A stretch of DNA of 64,000 nt from Brasilonema angustatum HA4187-MV1 (lineage in GTDB: Bacteria; Cyanobacteriota; Cyanobacteriia; Cyanobacteriales; Nostocaceae): NCBI GenBank assembly GCA_019359695.1, contig JAHHGV010000003.1, positions 62,001 through 126,000 on the forward strand. The letters run 5' to 3'. Positions within the stretch are counted from its first letter, which is position 1; every line of letters starts with the position of its first letter. Shown here in pieces: positions 35,407 through 45,481 of the stretch. A model generated the notes under the pieces. The model made no database searches, was not told where the DNA came from, and saw nothing but the letters and a program-made list of their open reading frames with translations. The position numbers were made by a program, and so were the translations under genes.

Positions 35407-36699
35407 ATGAAAGCGCTAGCCTCTTGTTTTGCATCTATTGTCGGCACAGAAAATACTGTCTGTTGGGAAGATGTACCAATTAGTCAGCGAAAATCTATAT
35501 TACAGGCTATTGCTTCCCCAACTGCTCCCGGTTGTATCGTCTATCCTCACACAACAGAACAGCTAGCGCAAGTCATCACACAAGCACATCGTAACAAGTG
35601 GCGCGTTTTGCCATGCGGTAGTGGCAGTAAACTGAACTGGGGTGGATTAGTCAAAGATGTTGACGTTGTAGTCAGCACAGAACGCCTTAATCAACTAATT
35701 GAACACGCCGTTGGTGATTTAACGGTGACAGTCGAAGCGGGAATGAAATTTTCTCATCTCCAAGAAATGTTGGCAAACTCTGGGCAATTTCTTGCTCTTG
35801 ACCCCATCACACAAGATACAGCAACCATTGGCGGTATTGTTGCTACCGCTGATACAGGTTCCCTCCGGCAACGCTATGGTACTGTACGAGACCAACTCTT
35901 GGGAATTACCTTTGTACGTGCTGATGGACAAATCGCCAAAGCTGGCGGGAGAGTGGTGAAAAATGTTGCTGGATACGACTTGATGAAGTTGTTTACTGGG
36001 TCTTTTGGCACATTAGGGGTCATTAGTCAAGTGACGTTTCGTGTTTATCCTATGCACGAGATATCCCAGACGCTGGTGCTGACTGGTGATCCAAAGGCTA
36101 TATCTCAAAGTGCTGGCGTCCTCAGAGGTTCTGCGTTGACACCAACCCAAGCTGATTTGCTATCAACAAAACTGGTGTCTGGCTTGGGATTAGGTGAAGG
36201 ATTGGGATTAGTTGTTCGCTTTCAAAGTATAGCTGAGAGTGTCAAGGAACAGTCAAACCGACTTTTGGAAGTCGGGGAACAACTTGGGTTAAAAGGAACG
36301 ATATATTCAGCGGCGGATGAAGCTGATTTATGGCGCATATTGCGAGAACAAATAGATTCTTCTGTTAATGAGTCGGCAATAACTTGCAAAATAGGAGTGT
36401 TACCTACTTCTGCTGTTGAAGTTTTGACTCAAGCAGATGTGGGTTGGATTCACATCGCTAGTGGTTTGGGGGTGTTGCGGTTTGAGAGTAACAACGGGAT
36501 TGATCAGGTGTTGGGGATACGAAATCTTTGTCAAACCAATCGCGGTTTTCTCACTATTTTGTCAGCACCTGTGAAGGTTAAGCAACAGTTGGATGTATGG
36601 GGCTACACTGGTAATGCTGAGCAGTTGATGCGTCGGATAAAAGAGCAGTTTGATAAGGAATATATTTTAAGTCCAGGTCGTTTTGTGGGTGGGATTTAA
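35407..36699 (+). CDS. glcE: glycolate dehydrogenase FAD-binding subunit GlcE
   Basis: FAD-linked oxidase of the PCMH type (430 residues). It has WRVLPCGSGSKLNWGG near residue 71, DLTVTVEAGMKFSHLQEML near 106, the FAD-binding PITQDTATIGGIVATADTGSLRQRYG near 138, and GGRVVKNVAGYDLMKLFTGSFGTLGVI near 180. With GlcD and GlcF it oxidises glycolate from photorespiration to glyoxylate, passing electrons to the membrane. It is followed by glcF 79 bases later on the same strand, so the two form an operon. glcD is not in this window. Confidence 0.88.
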   Translation: MKALASCFASIVGTENTVCWEDVPISQRKSILQAIASPTAPGCIVYPHTTEQLAQVITQAHRNKWRVLPCGSGSKLNWGGLVKDVDVVVSTERLNQLIEHAVGDLTVTVEAGMKFSHLQEMLANSGQFLALDPITQDTATIGGIVATADTGSLRQRYGTVRDQLLGITFVRADGQIAKAGGRVVKNVAGYDLMKLFTGSFGTLGVISQVTFRVYPMHEISQTLVLTGDPKAISQSAGVLRGSALTPTQADLLSTKLVSGLGLGEGLGLVVRFQSIAESVKEQSNRLLEVGEQLGLKGTIYSAADEADLWRILREQIDSSVNESAITCKIGVLPTSAVEVLTQADVGWIHIASGLGVLRFESNNGIDQVLGIRNLCQTNRGFLTILSAPVKVKQQLDVWGYTGNAEQLMRRIKEQFDKEYILSPGRFVGGI

Positions 36700-36778
36700 G
36701 AAACGAACTGCCTTAGCAAAGCGTGTCCACAGGACATAGAGGCTAAGGACGCAAACAGAGGGGGGAGGAAAAGATAAT

Positions 36779-38134
36779 ATGCAAGTTTCTGAAGATTCTG
36801 AGAAGAAAAAGGCTAGTTTGGAGAATTTGACTGGATTTGATCCAAATCATCCACCTAACCCAAAGTTGATTGATACTTGTGTTCATTGTGGGTTTTGTCT
36901 CTCGACTTGTCCTAGCTATCGGGTGATTGGCAAAGAGATGGATTCTCCACGAGGACGCATCTATCTTATGGATGGGATCAATCAGGGTGAGATTCCTCTG
37001 AATAAGGCAACAGTAGAACATTTTGATAGTTGTTTGGGGTGTCTTGCTTGTGTGACGACTTGTCCTTCTGGTGTGCAATATGACAAGTTAATTTCTGCAA
37101 CTCGTCACCAAGTTGAACGGAATTACCCGCGTAGTTTGCCAGATAAATTGTTACGTCAACTGATATTTTCTCTATTTCCTAATCCTGATGTTTTAAGGGT
37201 TTTGCTGGTTCCATTGTTTTTTTATCAAAAGTTGGGTTTGCACAAATTGGTGCGTGGAACTCAGTTGTTGAAGCTTGTGTCTCCTCGCTTAGCAGCGATG
37301 GAATCAATTCTGCCAGAAGTTACTTTGAAATCTTTTCAAGATAATTTGCCAGATATTATTCCAGCACAGGGTAAGAAACGTTATCGAGTTGGGGTGATTT
37401 TGGGATGTGTGCAAAGGTTATTTTTCTCGCCAGTCAATGAAGCGACTGTGCGGGTTTTAACGGCGAATGGCTGTGAAGTTGTGATTCCCAAAACTCAAGG
37501 ATGTTGTGCGGCGCTTCCCGAACATCAAGGACAAACAGAACAAGCCAAAGCTTTAGCAAGGCAGATGATTGATAGTTTTGCAAATACTGGTGTAGATTTT
37601 GTGATTATCAATGCTGCTGGTTGCGGTCATACACTAAAAGAATATGGTCATATTTTAGAAGATGATCCACAATATCGGGAAAAAGCGAAAGCATTCGCGG
37701 CGAAGGTTAGAGATGCGCAAGAGTTTTTGGTGAGTGTTGGTTTAACAGCAAAATTATCACCGCTTGCAAATCAACCCTTGAGTTTGGTTTATCAAGATGC
37801 ATGTCATTTGTTGCACGGACAAAAGATTAGCTTGCAACCGCGTCAGTTATTGCGGGAAATTCCAGGCGTGAAGTTGCGCGAACCAGTTGATGCAGCTATA
37901 TGTTGTGGTAGTGCGGGAATTTACAATCTACTCCAACCAGAGGTGGCTGAGGAGTTGGGTAGACAAAAAGTTCAGAATTTGCTAAATACTGGTGCTGATT
38001 TAATTACTTCTGCCAATCCGGGTTGTACTTTGCAAATTCGCAAGCATTTGCAGTTGGAGGGTAAACTGATTTCTATCATGCACCCGATGGAGTTGTTAGA
38101 TTATTCAATCAGGGGTGTGAAGTTGAAAGTTTAA
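36779..38134 (+). CDS. glcF: glycolate dehydrogenase iron-sulfur subunit GlcF
   Basis: Iron-sulfur protein of 451 residues. Two 4Fe-4S motifs occur at the N-terminus (CVHCGFCLSTCP near residue 36 and CLGCLACVTTCP near 86). Two CCG domains follow, with the cysteine-rich GCCAALPEHQG near 241 and AAICCGSAGIYN near 376. It transfers electrons from the flavin subunit to the quinone pool. GGGGGGAGG lies upstream of the ATG, and the gene follows glcE directly. The stop codon is followed at once by a large inverted-repeat element. Confidence 0.9.
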   Translation: MQVSEDSEKKKASLENLTGFDPNHPPNPKLIDTCVHCGFCLSTCPSYRVIGKEMDSPRGRIYLMDGINQGEIPLNKATVEHFDSCLGCLACVTTCPSGVQYDKLISATRHQVERNYPRSLPDKLLRQLIFSLFPNPDVLRVLLVPLFFYQKLGLHKLVRGTQLLKLVSPRLAAMESILPEVTLKSFQDNLPDIIPAQGKKRYRVGVILGCVQRLFFSPVNEATVRVLTANGCEVVIPKTQGCCAALPEHQGQTEQAKALARQMIDSFANTGVDFVIINAAGCGHTLKEYGHILEDDPQYREKAKAFAAKVRDAQEFLVSVGLTAKLSPLANQPLSLVYQDACHLLHGQKISLQPRQLLREIPGVKLREPVDAAICCGSAGIYNLLQPEVAEELGRQKVQNLLNTGADLITSANPGCTLQIRKHLQLEGKLISIMHPMELLDYSIRGVKLKV

Positions 38135-38140
38135 AAAAAA

Positions 38141-38821
38141 GGCGTTGCTGAATTTGAGTATGAAATACAGTTTTGTCATGCTGAACGAAGCGAAGCGTAG
38201 TGAAGCGTAGTGAAGCATCTCGTTTAATTTTCAACGCTTTCCGGAGATTCTTCGCTCCACTTCGTTATACCAATTTGAAAAAAGAATGCGACACATGGAA
38301 TGCTACAAGCAATTACCAGTAAGTCTTTTACAATCACGCCAGTTCGCTCAAGTCGGGAGACCCCTAGTGGGAACGGCCACGCCTTACGGTGAGTCCAGCG
38401 CTGCGGGAGGGTCTCCCTCGTGCCGGCTCTGGCGTTAGCGTTTGCGCAGCGCCCCCTTAGGGGCTAGCGGAACCGTTCGGCACGGGGCCGTGCCCGTTAG
38501 GCGCAGCCGTGGCCGTTCCCACTAGGGCTCAGGTTCTCCCCGGAGGGCTATCGGGGAAGACCTCCGGTCTCGCTGCGCTTTAGACCTCTGGGCGTGCGCA
38601 AAGCGCATACGCCAGATGCCTGGCTGTCGGGAAAACGCGCTTGTGCTCTATTTGGGGAGACCCCAAGACCGCACTGGCTCCCCTACCAAGAGCACTGGTC
38701 TCACCGCCCACACGACTGGCTCCAAAATCTAAAATCCAAAATCCAAAATGGTATTACGCACCCTGCGGGAAGCCGCAAAGCGTCTACAGAATGACAATTC
38801 ATACCTTTGTTCAGCAACGCC
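38141..38821. mobile_element. composite inverted-repeat element (about 680 bp)
   Basis: GGCGTTGCTGAA (38141-38152) is mirrored by TTCAGCAACGCC (38810-38821), each bordered outside by an A run. The interior is a patchwork of GC-rich repeat text (CCCTAGTGGGAACGGCC and GGGCTAGCGG-type phrases, seen also near 3040 and 41100) and a GAAGCGTAGT direct repeat. No transposase is present. Confidence 0.55.
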
Positions 38822-38826
38822 AAAAA

Positions 38827-38855
38827 AAAGCTACAGGTTAGAAGCCTGTAGCTTT
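38827..38855 (+). terminator. strong hairpin downstream of glcF
   Basis: AAAGCTACAGG (38827-38837) pairs exactly with CCTGTAGCTTT (38845-38855) around a 7-base loop. An A run precedes it, so on the minus strand it reads as a stem followed by a T tract. It may be a bidirectional terminator or part of a repeat. Confidence 0.45.
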
Positions 38856-40228
38856 ATGCAAAGAGCTATACCTGCACAGGCTAAAGCCCGTGAAAGGCAC
38901 CCTGTCATCTAGTTATAGGTTGCAGTTCAGCAAGCATATGCAGTAAGTTACTAGATAAGCAGACCTCTGCGGTCTAATTATACCAACCTTACTGAAGTGA
39001 GGCTCTGGTGGAAATACGTCTTGGCATATACTTCGTAACCTAACCCTCTTCGACGATGATACTTTGTGCAATCATCCGGATTTTCTATGACTTGGAAGAA
39101 CAAGCAGATAAAAAAGACCAGGAATCCTGACATTAGAAACGATAGAACAAAGAAATAGAGGCATCCAGATGAGTTTTGGTCTCACCAAGTTTTCATGAAT
39201 TCTATAAGCTGTTTGTAAAGAAAGCTTAAATTTTTGGGATGCTTTAGTGCTACTCCATAACGTCATGTCAGATTGTGCCTTTGAATACTTAATTTTCACC
39301 TTATAATTTACCTATTGTTCATAATTTGTTAATTATATGAGCGCACAATAATATCATAAAACTTACTCAACTTATGTTGTCTGATTTTAAATTTGTATAG
39401 CTACAGAAAACTCTTACAACAATAAACAAATAACAGTACTTTGATGATTGACTTTTGTAACTAGCGATCGCACAATATAACAATTCTGGCTTTTTTAAAA
39501 TAAAAATCAACGGTGCATCATTGTCGGTAGAAATTATTTTGTTTGTGTTCCTAGTTAATCACATCACAGGAAATTGGGGGGCTGAAGCGCCGCATTCACA
39601 CAAGGATACGGCTTAAATTCAAAATTCATTATTGATAATTTAAAATTGATTTTTAAATTCGAATTATGAATTCTAGTTGCGAACCATTTTCCCCTACACC
39701 CACAAGGGGATATGTCTCCTCGCCGCTGATCGTGGAAGCCTTCAATAGCTAGCATTCGTGTGCAACAGTTAACTAATCAACATTTAACAACATTGGTGGC
39801 TGAAATTACTTAACTAGAGGTATGACTATACCCAAGCCAGTACCTTCCACATATCTTCATGAAGGATAGTATCTCCATGAATCCAGTAGTATATATTACT
39901 ATGTCTCTTCGAAATTTAACTAGCTACACAACAAGAAGAAAGTATGTACTAAGTAAATTTTTGTCTAGTACGTACTTTCCTTGAAACAAAACTAACTGAT
40001 TACCTTTCAAATAAGCTAGAACTTTGATTCAAATAGTGTAATTTTACTTACACTTAGATGAAGATTTGGCAGACATTGTGAGTTTCTGAAATACCCCCTT
40101 GATCAAAGTTTTGAGCTTAGCGTACATTAATATTCCACCACTGAAACTCCTTCACTATTGACCCATTGAATATGGGTATTTATTAACTTCGCTAATAGTA
40201 TCCTTTGTTAATCACTCGCCAACACTTT
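38856..40228. other. 1.4-kb region without a recognised gene
   Basis: Frames present are short and unconvincing: one on the minus strand at 39072-39299 starts GTG and ends in a hydrophobic stretch, and another at 39564-39755 crosses ATT/AAT repeats. The sequence is AT-rich and contains decayed repeat text such as TTCAAAATTCATTATTG. The promoter of the gene at 40229 should lie at the right end. I see no RNA gene. Confidence 0.35.
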
Positions 40229-41044
40229 ATGAATATCATTGTTCGTTTGCTTGGCGCATTTGCTATTTTGCTTCCTACATATGCTGCTGTATCTTGCTTT
40301 GCAGTAGCGCAGGAGAGTCCTACTATTCTCCAACCGGGAACAATCCAGAAAGCTCCAACTTCTCCCCAGCCGGGAACAACCCCGAAAACTCCAACTTCTC
40401 CCCAACCGGGAACAATCCCGAAAACTCCAACTTCTCCCCAACCGGGAACAATCCAGAAAACTCCGACTACTCCCCAACCGGGAACAATCCAGAAAACTCC
40501 GACTACTCCCCAGTCGGGAACAACCCAGAAGGTTTGCTCTTTTGATGCAGTAGATAATTTGCTACCTCCACCAACAGGTGAGCAAAATCGTTCTCCGCTT
40601 TCCTACCTGGCACAACAAGGTTTTACACCTAAATTAGACGGTTCTTGGGTGTGCTACGTCAGAGATAACCAGAAACAGGATCTTTATTACACCCTTTTTA
40701 AAGTTCAACAAGTTAATGGAAAGCTAATAGCCAGTTCTTTCTTAAATAACAGCAATTTAATTGAGGGGCAAGACACTCGCACCGTGGACTTGTTTTTGCT
40801 CTTGATTGACAATCATACGAAGACAAATCAGGGGAACCGTCAGAGTATAAAGAGGTATTTTGAATCTTTCATTTCTTTGGTTAAGCAAAGGAAAATTCCA
40901 CCCTCAGCGCGTGGGTATCTTTTTGACCAACCAAATCGAGGGTTTATCATATACAACAGCGTCACAGGAGGAGAGCTTAAGGGCACAGCAATCACGATTA
41001 ACATCAACTCGCCTCAGAATTTAGGTTCCTCCCCAGCCTCTTAA
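40229..41044 (+). CDS. secreted hypothetical protein with PGTxxKTPTSPQ repeats
   Basis: Protein of 271 residues with a signal peptide (RLLGAFAILLPTYAAVSCFAVAQ). About six 12-residue repeats (SPQPGTIQKTPT) follow, encoded by 36-base tandem repeats from 40321 to 40530, then a C-terminal domain of about 170 residues with paired Cys (KVCSFDAV, WVCYVRD). I do not recognise the domain. The Pro/Thr-rich spacer resembles that of the 28076 protein, but the folded parts differ. ATG 40229 is chosen over a TTG eight codons upstream. Confidence 0.65.
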   Translation: MNIIVRLLGAFAILLPTYAAVSCFAVAQESPTILQPGTIQKAPTSPQPGTTPKTPTSPQPGTIPKTPTSPQPGTIQKTPTTPQPGTIQKTPTTPQSGTTQKVCSFDAVDNLLPPPTGEQNRSPLSYLAQQGFTPKLDGSWVCYVRDNQKQDLYYTLFKVQQVNGKLIASSFLNNSNLIEGQDTRTVDLFLLLIDNHTKTNQGNRQSIKRYFESFISLVKQRKIPPSARGYLFDQPNRGFIIYNSVTGGELKGTAITININSPQNLGSSPAS

Positions 41045-42248
41045 CTTTCAAGAAACACAAGGGTGTAAGGGTGTAGGGGTGTAGGGGAGCCACTGCCCTA
41101 TGGCTAACGCCACGCCTTAAGGCTATCGGGGAGAACCTCCGGTTCCGCTGCGCGCTCCGCAGTCGCCGTGAGAGCGGGAGACCCTCCTGTAGCGCTGTCT
41201 CACCGTGCGCGGGTTAAGCGCGTTGAGGAGCCACTGCGTTGCGCAGAGCAGCGCCTTGCGGGGGTTCCCCCCGTTGTGGCGACTGCGGAGGGTTCCCCCC
41301 GTTGTAGCAAGTGGCGTGCATGTGGCGTGAGCCAGTACTTGATGAGGGTCTCCCGACCTAGGTATCTGGTGAGACCAGCGCTGGTCTCACCGTAAGGGGT
41401 GGCGTTAGCCATAGGGCGTGAAAAGAGTGTTTCTTTCATTCGTAGCGGGTGGTGCGCCCCCAGTCGGACGCTTTGAATAAACACAGGGGTGTAGGAATGT
41501 AAGGGGAAAAAGGTGTTTCTTTTATTCATAGTGGGTGCTGCGCCGCCCGTGTGGTGCTTTCAAGAAACACAAGGAACCCTTAACGCTTAACAGGGAAGAA
41601 CAGAAGGAGGTGTTATTGCGGCTGTTGCTGACGGTTAAGGGCTCTAGTGGGAGGTTCACATCTTGCACAAGAAAAATTGATGGTGTTTAGTCAATCAATT
41701 TTGGATTTAGGATTTTAGATTTTGGATTAACTCCACCCTAAAAGTGCTCTGGTTGGAGCGGAGCGAAACGAAGCCTAGATTTTTTGAAATTTACGATTTT
41801 GGATTAATTCCGTCAAAGATGGACGGGGCTTGTACCGAAAATCAACGCCAGAACAAGCGTGTTAGCGTAGCGTCTCCGCTACTGAGAGGGAAACAAGGAC
41901 TATGGCACAAAGTGCCACCCTACGCGCTTGCTGTATTGGCTCCCCAATTTCAAATCTAAAATTTCAAATCTAAAATTGTTTCGGTCACTCAGTATTAAAC
42001 AAAAAATCCTAATATTGAGCTAAGAATTGCCAAGAAAAATCATGTTACTTACCCTTACATCTTTTTAACTTCTACGCTTTTCTACGGATAGGTGCAAGAG
42101 ATTAGTTAAGTTACATTTATTACGGACAGGGTGGGTTCATAAAAAATTCAAAAATAAAAAAAGAAAAAAAGAAAAAATTTTTGAATTTAACTGTCCTTTA
42201 CAGTTTATACTCCCATGACCTCACATTTTTTTACTGGAGGTAAATCCC
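41045..42248. repeat. 1.2-kb repeat-dense intergenic region
   Basis: No gene is recognised. It includes AAGAAACACAAGGGTGTAAG-type 9-mer arrays near 41050, 41480 and 41570, a GC-rich stretch 41090-41410 of nested palindromes (GGGTTCCCCCCGTTGT occurs twice), and ATTTTAGATTTTGG-type AT repeats near 41700-41990. Frames in the GC-rich part are repeat artefacts. A homopurine A/G run lies at 42150-42180, followed by the ribosome site of the next gene. Confidence 0.5.
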
Positions 42249-43724
42249 TTGAAGTCAACAGCCAAAAAAATTGCAATTGCAGTATCATCCATTACAGCAG
42301 TACTGACTGCATGTCAATCTGCTTCAGCCCAGCTCGTGCTTGGACGTTATGGTATTCAACCAGGGCTGGAGCAAAACTACCTTCAGTACCAGCTATCGGG
42401 CAGAGATTTGACCCAAATGCGAGGTATTGCTGGATGTAGTGTGGGATTTGGTGCCGCTTGTAACAAAGCAGGAGCAGTCTTCCAAAAATTAGTTGAGTCA
42501 AATGGTGGGCCAAGCTACGAGCAGTTGCTGATGCGAGCTGCTGGTGGGGAACAAAACTACCAGAATTTTGCTTCCCTTTACGCAAACAATCCCAATATTT
42601 CTCAGATACCGTACGCCTCATTCTGGCAGAACGACAACCCTAATATCGTGGACGGGTATCGCTATCTGTTTGGACAAACAGTCAGTCAAACTCCCCAAGA
42701 AGGTTTGGGACAAGTCACCAAAAACTTTTATTGGGCACCTGCTGTTCGTGGAAACTCACTCGATCCACGTAATGGGTTGCTTGATTTGAAATACTCTTAT
42801 GGGCGTCTGTTGCTTGAAGAGGTGGCAAAAATTCCCAATGCACAGCAGCAGATTCAATCTTTGAATTTAGGACCAGAACTGACCAAGTTTTACTCCCAAA
42901 AACTGTCCAATTCGATGCGTGTGTTGAACTCTGGTGATCAAGAGTCTCTCAAAGAGACAATTCTTAGAGACCTTTCGATGCCATATTCACCAGAAGCTGC
43001 AGAATTCGGACGTCCAAATCTTGGCATTCCTGCCGGTGATTCGCTGATTGGGGAAACTCTTCCTGGAGATACCTTTGTTGGGACAACTCCAGTATCATTG
43101 CAGCCAGAAGGAATAGGGATTCCAGTATCATTGCAGCCAGAAGGAATAGGGATTGATGTTCCCTCAAACCTTGCAGAAGATGTCGTGTTGCAACAAGGAT
43201 CATCAGGGAGCTCATTTCCCACCTGGCCCCTAGGTGGTCTTGCCTTGCTCTTACTTCTTCTGGCTTTTGGTGGTGGAGGTAGTTCTTCCGGTCGGGGATC
43301 AGGTACACCCCTACTTAGCACTCCACCTTCCTCTGGTGGTGGATCTATTCCTCCTTCAGGCGGTGGTTCTGGTGGTGGATCTATCCCTCCTTCAAGCGGT
43401 GGTTCTGGTGGTGGATCTATTCCTCCTTCGGGCGGTGGTTCTGGTGGTGGATCTATCCCTCCTTCAGGCGGTGGTCCTGGTGGTAACAACCAAATCATTG
43501 AAGTACCACCCACTCCTCCTGTGAATTTTCCGCCGGGACAGCAAGTTAAGAAGGTACCCGAGCCAACAACAACAATAACACCGCTTGTTGCGCTGGTAAT
43601 TATATTGTTGTTGGTTGGTTATGGACAGCGACGTAGCCAGAGAATGATTTTTAGACGTAAAGTTACGCCATCTGACTTCCCAACCAAGTTGACCAAGACG
43701 GACACCGAGTACTGGGTTCGTTAA
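42249..43724 (+). CDS. surface hypothetical protein with Gly/Ser/Pro repeats and VPEP-type C-terminus
   Basis: Protein of 491 residues. A signal peptide (KIAIAVSSITAVLTACQSASAQ) is followed by a unique domain (25-265), two SLQPEGIGI repeats, and a hydrophobic segment (WPLGGLALLLLLLAFGGGG, about 334-352). Then come four GGGSIPPSGGGSG repeats and a C-terminal VPEPTTTITPLVALVIILLLVGYGQRR, which looks like a PEP-CTERM sorting signal. A further 30-residue tail follows the Arg pair, which is unusual for that signal. The start is TTG 42249, fixed by a strong GGAGG eight bases upstream. The function is unknown; a role in the cell envelope or extracellular matrix is inferred. Confidence 0.7.
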   Translation: MKSTAKKIAIAVSSITAVLTACQSASAQLVLGRYGIQPGLEQNYLQYQLSGRDLTQMRGIAGCSVGFGAACNKAGAVFQKLVESNGGPSYEQLLMRAAGGEQNYQNFASLYANNPNISQIPYASFWQNDNPNIVDGYRYLFGQTVSQTPQEGLGQVTKNFYWAPAVRGNSLDPRNGLLDLKYSYGRLLLEEVAKIPNAQQQIQSLNLGPELTKFYSQKLSNSMRVLNSGDQESLKETILRDLSMPYSPEAAEFGRPNLGIPAGDSLIGETLPGDTFVGTTPVSLQPEGIGIPVSLQPEGIGIDVPSNLAEDVVLQQGSSGSSFPTWPLGGLALLLLLLAFGGGGSSSGRGSGTPLLSTPPSSGGGSIPPSGGGSGGGSIPPSSGGSGGGSIPPSGGGSGGGSIPPSGGGPGGNNQIIEVPPTPPVNFPPGQQVKKVPEPTTTITPLVALVIILLLVGYGQRRSQRMIFRRKVTPSDFPTKLTKTDTEYWVR

Positions 43725-43991
43725 TTTATCTGATACTATAAGCGCTCCAACATCATTGTGCATCTGTGGTTGTAAATAAGCACGATTCTCACCTGCATAG
43801 AATACATGCAGCCCGGAAGGGGTACGGCATTGCCGTGCCTCTATACCAGCAGAATCGGTGTAGCGAGTACGTGAATCATTAGAGAAAAGTTATGTGAGGT
43901 GTCTTAAATAAATCTATCGTAAGGTGATGTAAACGCAAAACAATTCACAAGTAGACTCTTGGTGCGTCGCTTTGTAATAAAAATTATTTTT

Positions 43992-45293
43992 ATGGTTGAT
44001 AGCTATATTATTGATTTACTTTTTATTGGTTCATTGCTGCTATTTGTTACCTTATTATCCGGATGGATTTCGCGTTTACCTTTTTCCTTTGCCATCATCT
44101 ACCTAATAGTAGGTATTTTATTAGGTCCCTATGGTTTTGGACTGATTCAATTACGCCGTCCTGGAGTATTAAACGCCGAGGTGTTAGAACGGCTGGCAGA
44201 ATTTGTCGTGATTATATCTGTCTTTAGCTGTGGTTTAAAAATTGTACGTCCGCTACAATTTAGAGCCTGGAATATTACGACGCGACTTATTGTTTTTTTG
44301 ATGCCAATTTCAATTTTTGGGTTGGCAGTTGTAGGTAAACTCTTTTTAGGGATGGATTGGGGAGAGGCTATTTTATTAGGAGCTATTCTTGCACCAACTG
44401 ATCCAGTTTTAGCTTCAGAAGTTCAACTAAGTGATAAAAATGACAAAGATGAATTACGCTTTGGTTTGACGTCTGAAGGCGGTTTAAATGATGCCTTAGC
44501 TTTTCCTTTTATTTATTTTGGTATTCATGCGTTAAAAGATAACAACTGGAACAACTGGCTGAAACAGTGGGTTGCAGTTGATATCATTTGGGCTATTGCT
44601 GCTGGTATTGTAATGGGGTTTGTCGTTGCCAAAGCGGTTGTTTGGATTGAGAAAAAAATCCAAAAAATGGGTCGTAGCGATGAAATTATGGAAGATTTTA
44701 TAGCCCTTGGTACAGTTTTACTAACTTACTCTCTAACAGAAATTGTTAATGGCTATGGATTTCTTGCTGTATTTACTGCAGGGTTAGTTGTCCAACGGAG
44801 TCATAGAAATTCAGAAACACCACTGGCACAGTTGGAATTTATAGAGAGATTGGAAAAACTTTTAGAGGTTGGGACAATACTAATATTGGGGACAATATTA
44901 TTAGTCCAGCCAATGCTAAAATATGCTAGCCAATCTTTATTAGTGATAGTCTTATTATTCCTAGTCATCCGACCTGTAGGAGCCTGGATTAGCACAATTG
45001 GTGGAAATTCCCGAAAAGCGTACCGTCGTCGAACTTGGTATTCAGGAACTCGTTTGTTATTCGGTTGGTTTGGTATTCGTGGTGTTGGCTCTTTATATTA
45101 TCTTTCATATGCCTTTGGCAAAGGTTTAAAAGGTGAAATAGGTGAGCAAATAAGTTGGATAACTTACACCACTATTGTTGTTTCCGTGATTGTACACGGA
45201 ATCAGTTCAACTCCATTAATGAATTGGTATGAGCGTAATCTTGCCAAGCACGAAAATTCTTCTTCTCCAGCTACCATTGATGAATTTGAATGA
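43992..45293 (+). CDS. CPA1-family sodium/proton antiporter
   Basis: Integral membrane protein of 433 residues with about 12 helices. The ion-binding motifs of NhaP/CPA1 antiporters are present: GAILAPTDPVLASEVQ near residue 134 and SEGGLNDALAFPFIYFG near 163, plus the late TRLLFGWFGIRGVGSLYYLSYA. It exchanges Na+ or K+ for H+ and supports salt or pH homeostasis. I use ATG 43992, where the first helix begins; a GTG at 43962 would add ten basic residues. The gene stands alone and converges with the small gene at 45482. Confidence 0.87.
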   Translation: MVDSYIIDLLFIGSLLLFVTLLSGWISRLPFSFAIIYLIVGILLGPYGFGLIQLRRPGVLNAEVLERLAEFVVIISVFSCGLKIVRPLQFRAWNITTRLIVFLMPISIFGLAVVGKLFLGMDWGEAILLGAILAPTDPVLASEVQLSDKNDKDELRFGLTSEGGLNDALAFPFIYFGIHALKDNNWNNWLKQWVAVDIIWAIAAGIVMGFVVAKAVVWIEKKIQKMGRSDEIMEDFIALGTVLLTYSLTEIVNGYGFLAVFTAGLVVQRSHRNSETPLAQLEFIERLEKLLEVGTILILGTILLVQPMLKYASQSLLVIVLLFLVIRPVGAWISTIGGNSRKAYRRRTWYSGTRLLFGWFGIRGVGSLYYLSYAFGKGLKGEIGEQISWITYTTIVVSVIVHGISSTPLMNWYERNLAKHENSSSPATIDEFE

Positions 45294-45481
45294 AGCATAA
45301 CCGAGAAAGATTTTAAGCTCTCTGGTCAAGATGATGGTTACACGTGCCTGATTTTTTAGCGCTCCGGCTCGGTTTTTTCAGGTTTATACGTCCAGTTTTC
45401 TCTAAATCTGAACGTATAACCTATCTTATGCTTAGGCGCGTTGTGTTATGTCTGCTTACTATCGCAACGCCTATCTATTCT

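Noticed and set aside
39072..39299. 75-codon minus-strand frame in the 38.9-40.2 kb gap
   Set aside because: GTG start, mixed hydrophobic/basic composition, no family signal. It could be a transposase remnant, but I could not support that.
40208..40545. Repeat-bearing frames on both strands over 40208-40545
   Set aside because: They are shadows of the 36-base tandem repeats in the 40229 gene, which alone has a signal peptide and a full-length frame.
41168..41529. Frames in the GC-rich repeat block
   Set aside because: They consist of palindromic repeat text and have no ribosome site or family match.
42938..43513. Long Pro-rich minus-strand frame
   Set aside because: It is antisense to the Gly/Ser/Pro repeats of the 42249 gene and is a codon-composition shadow.
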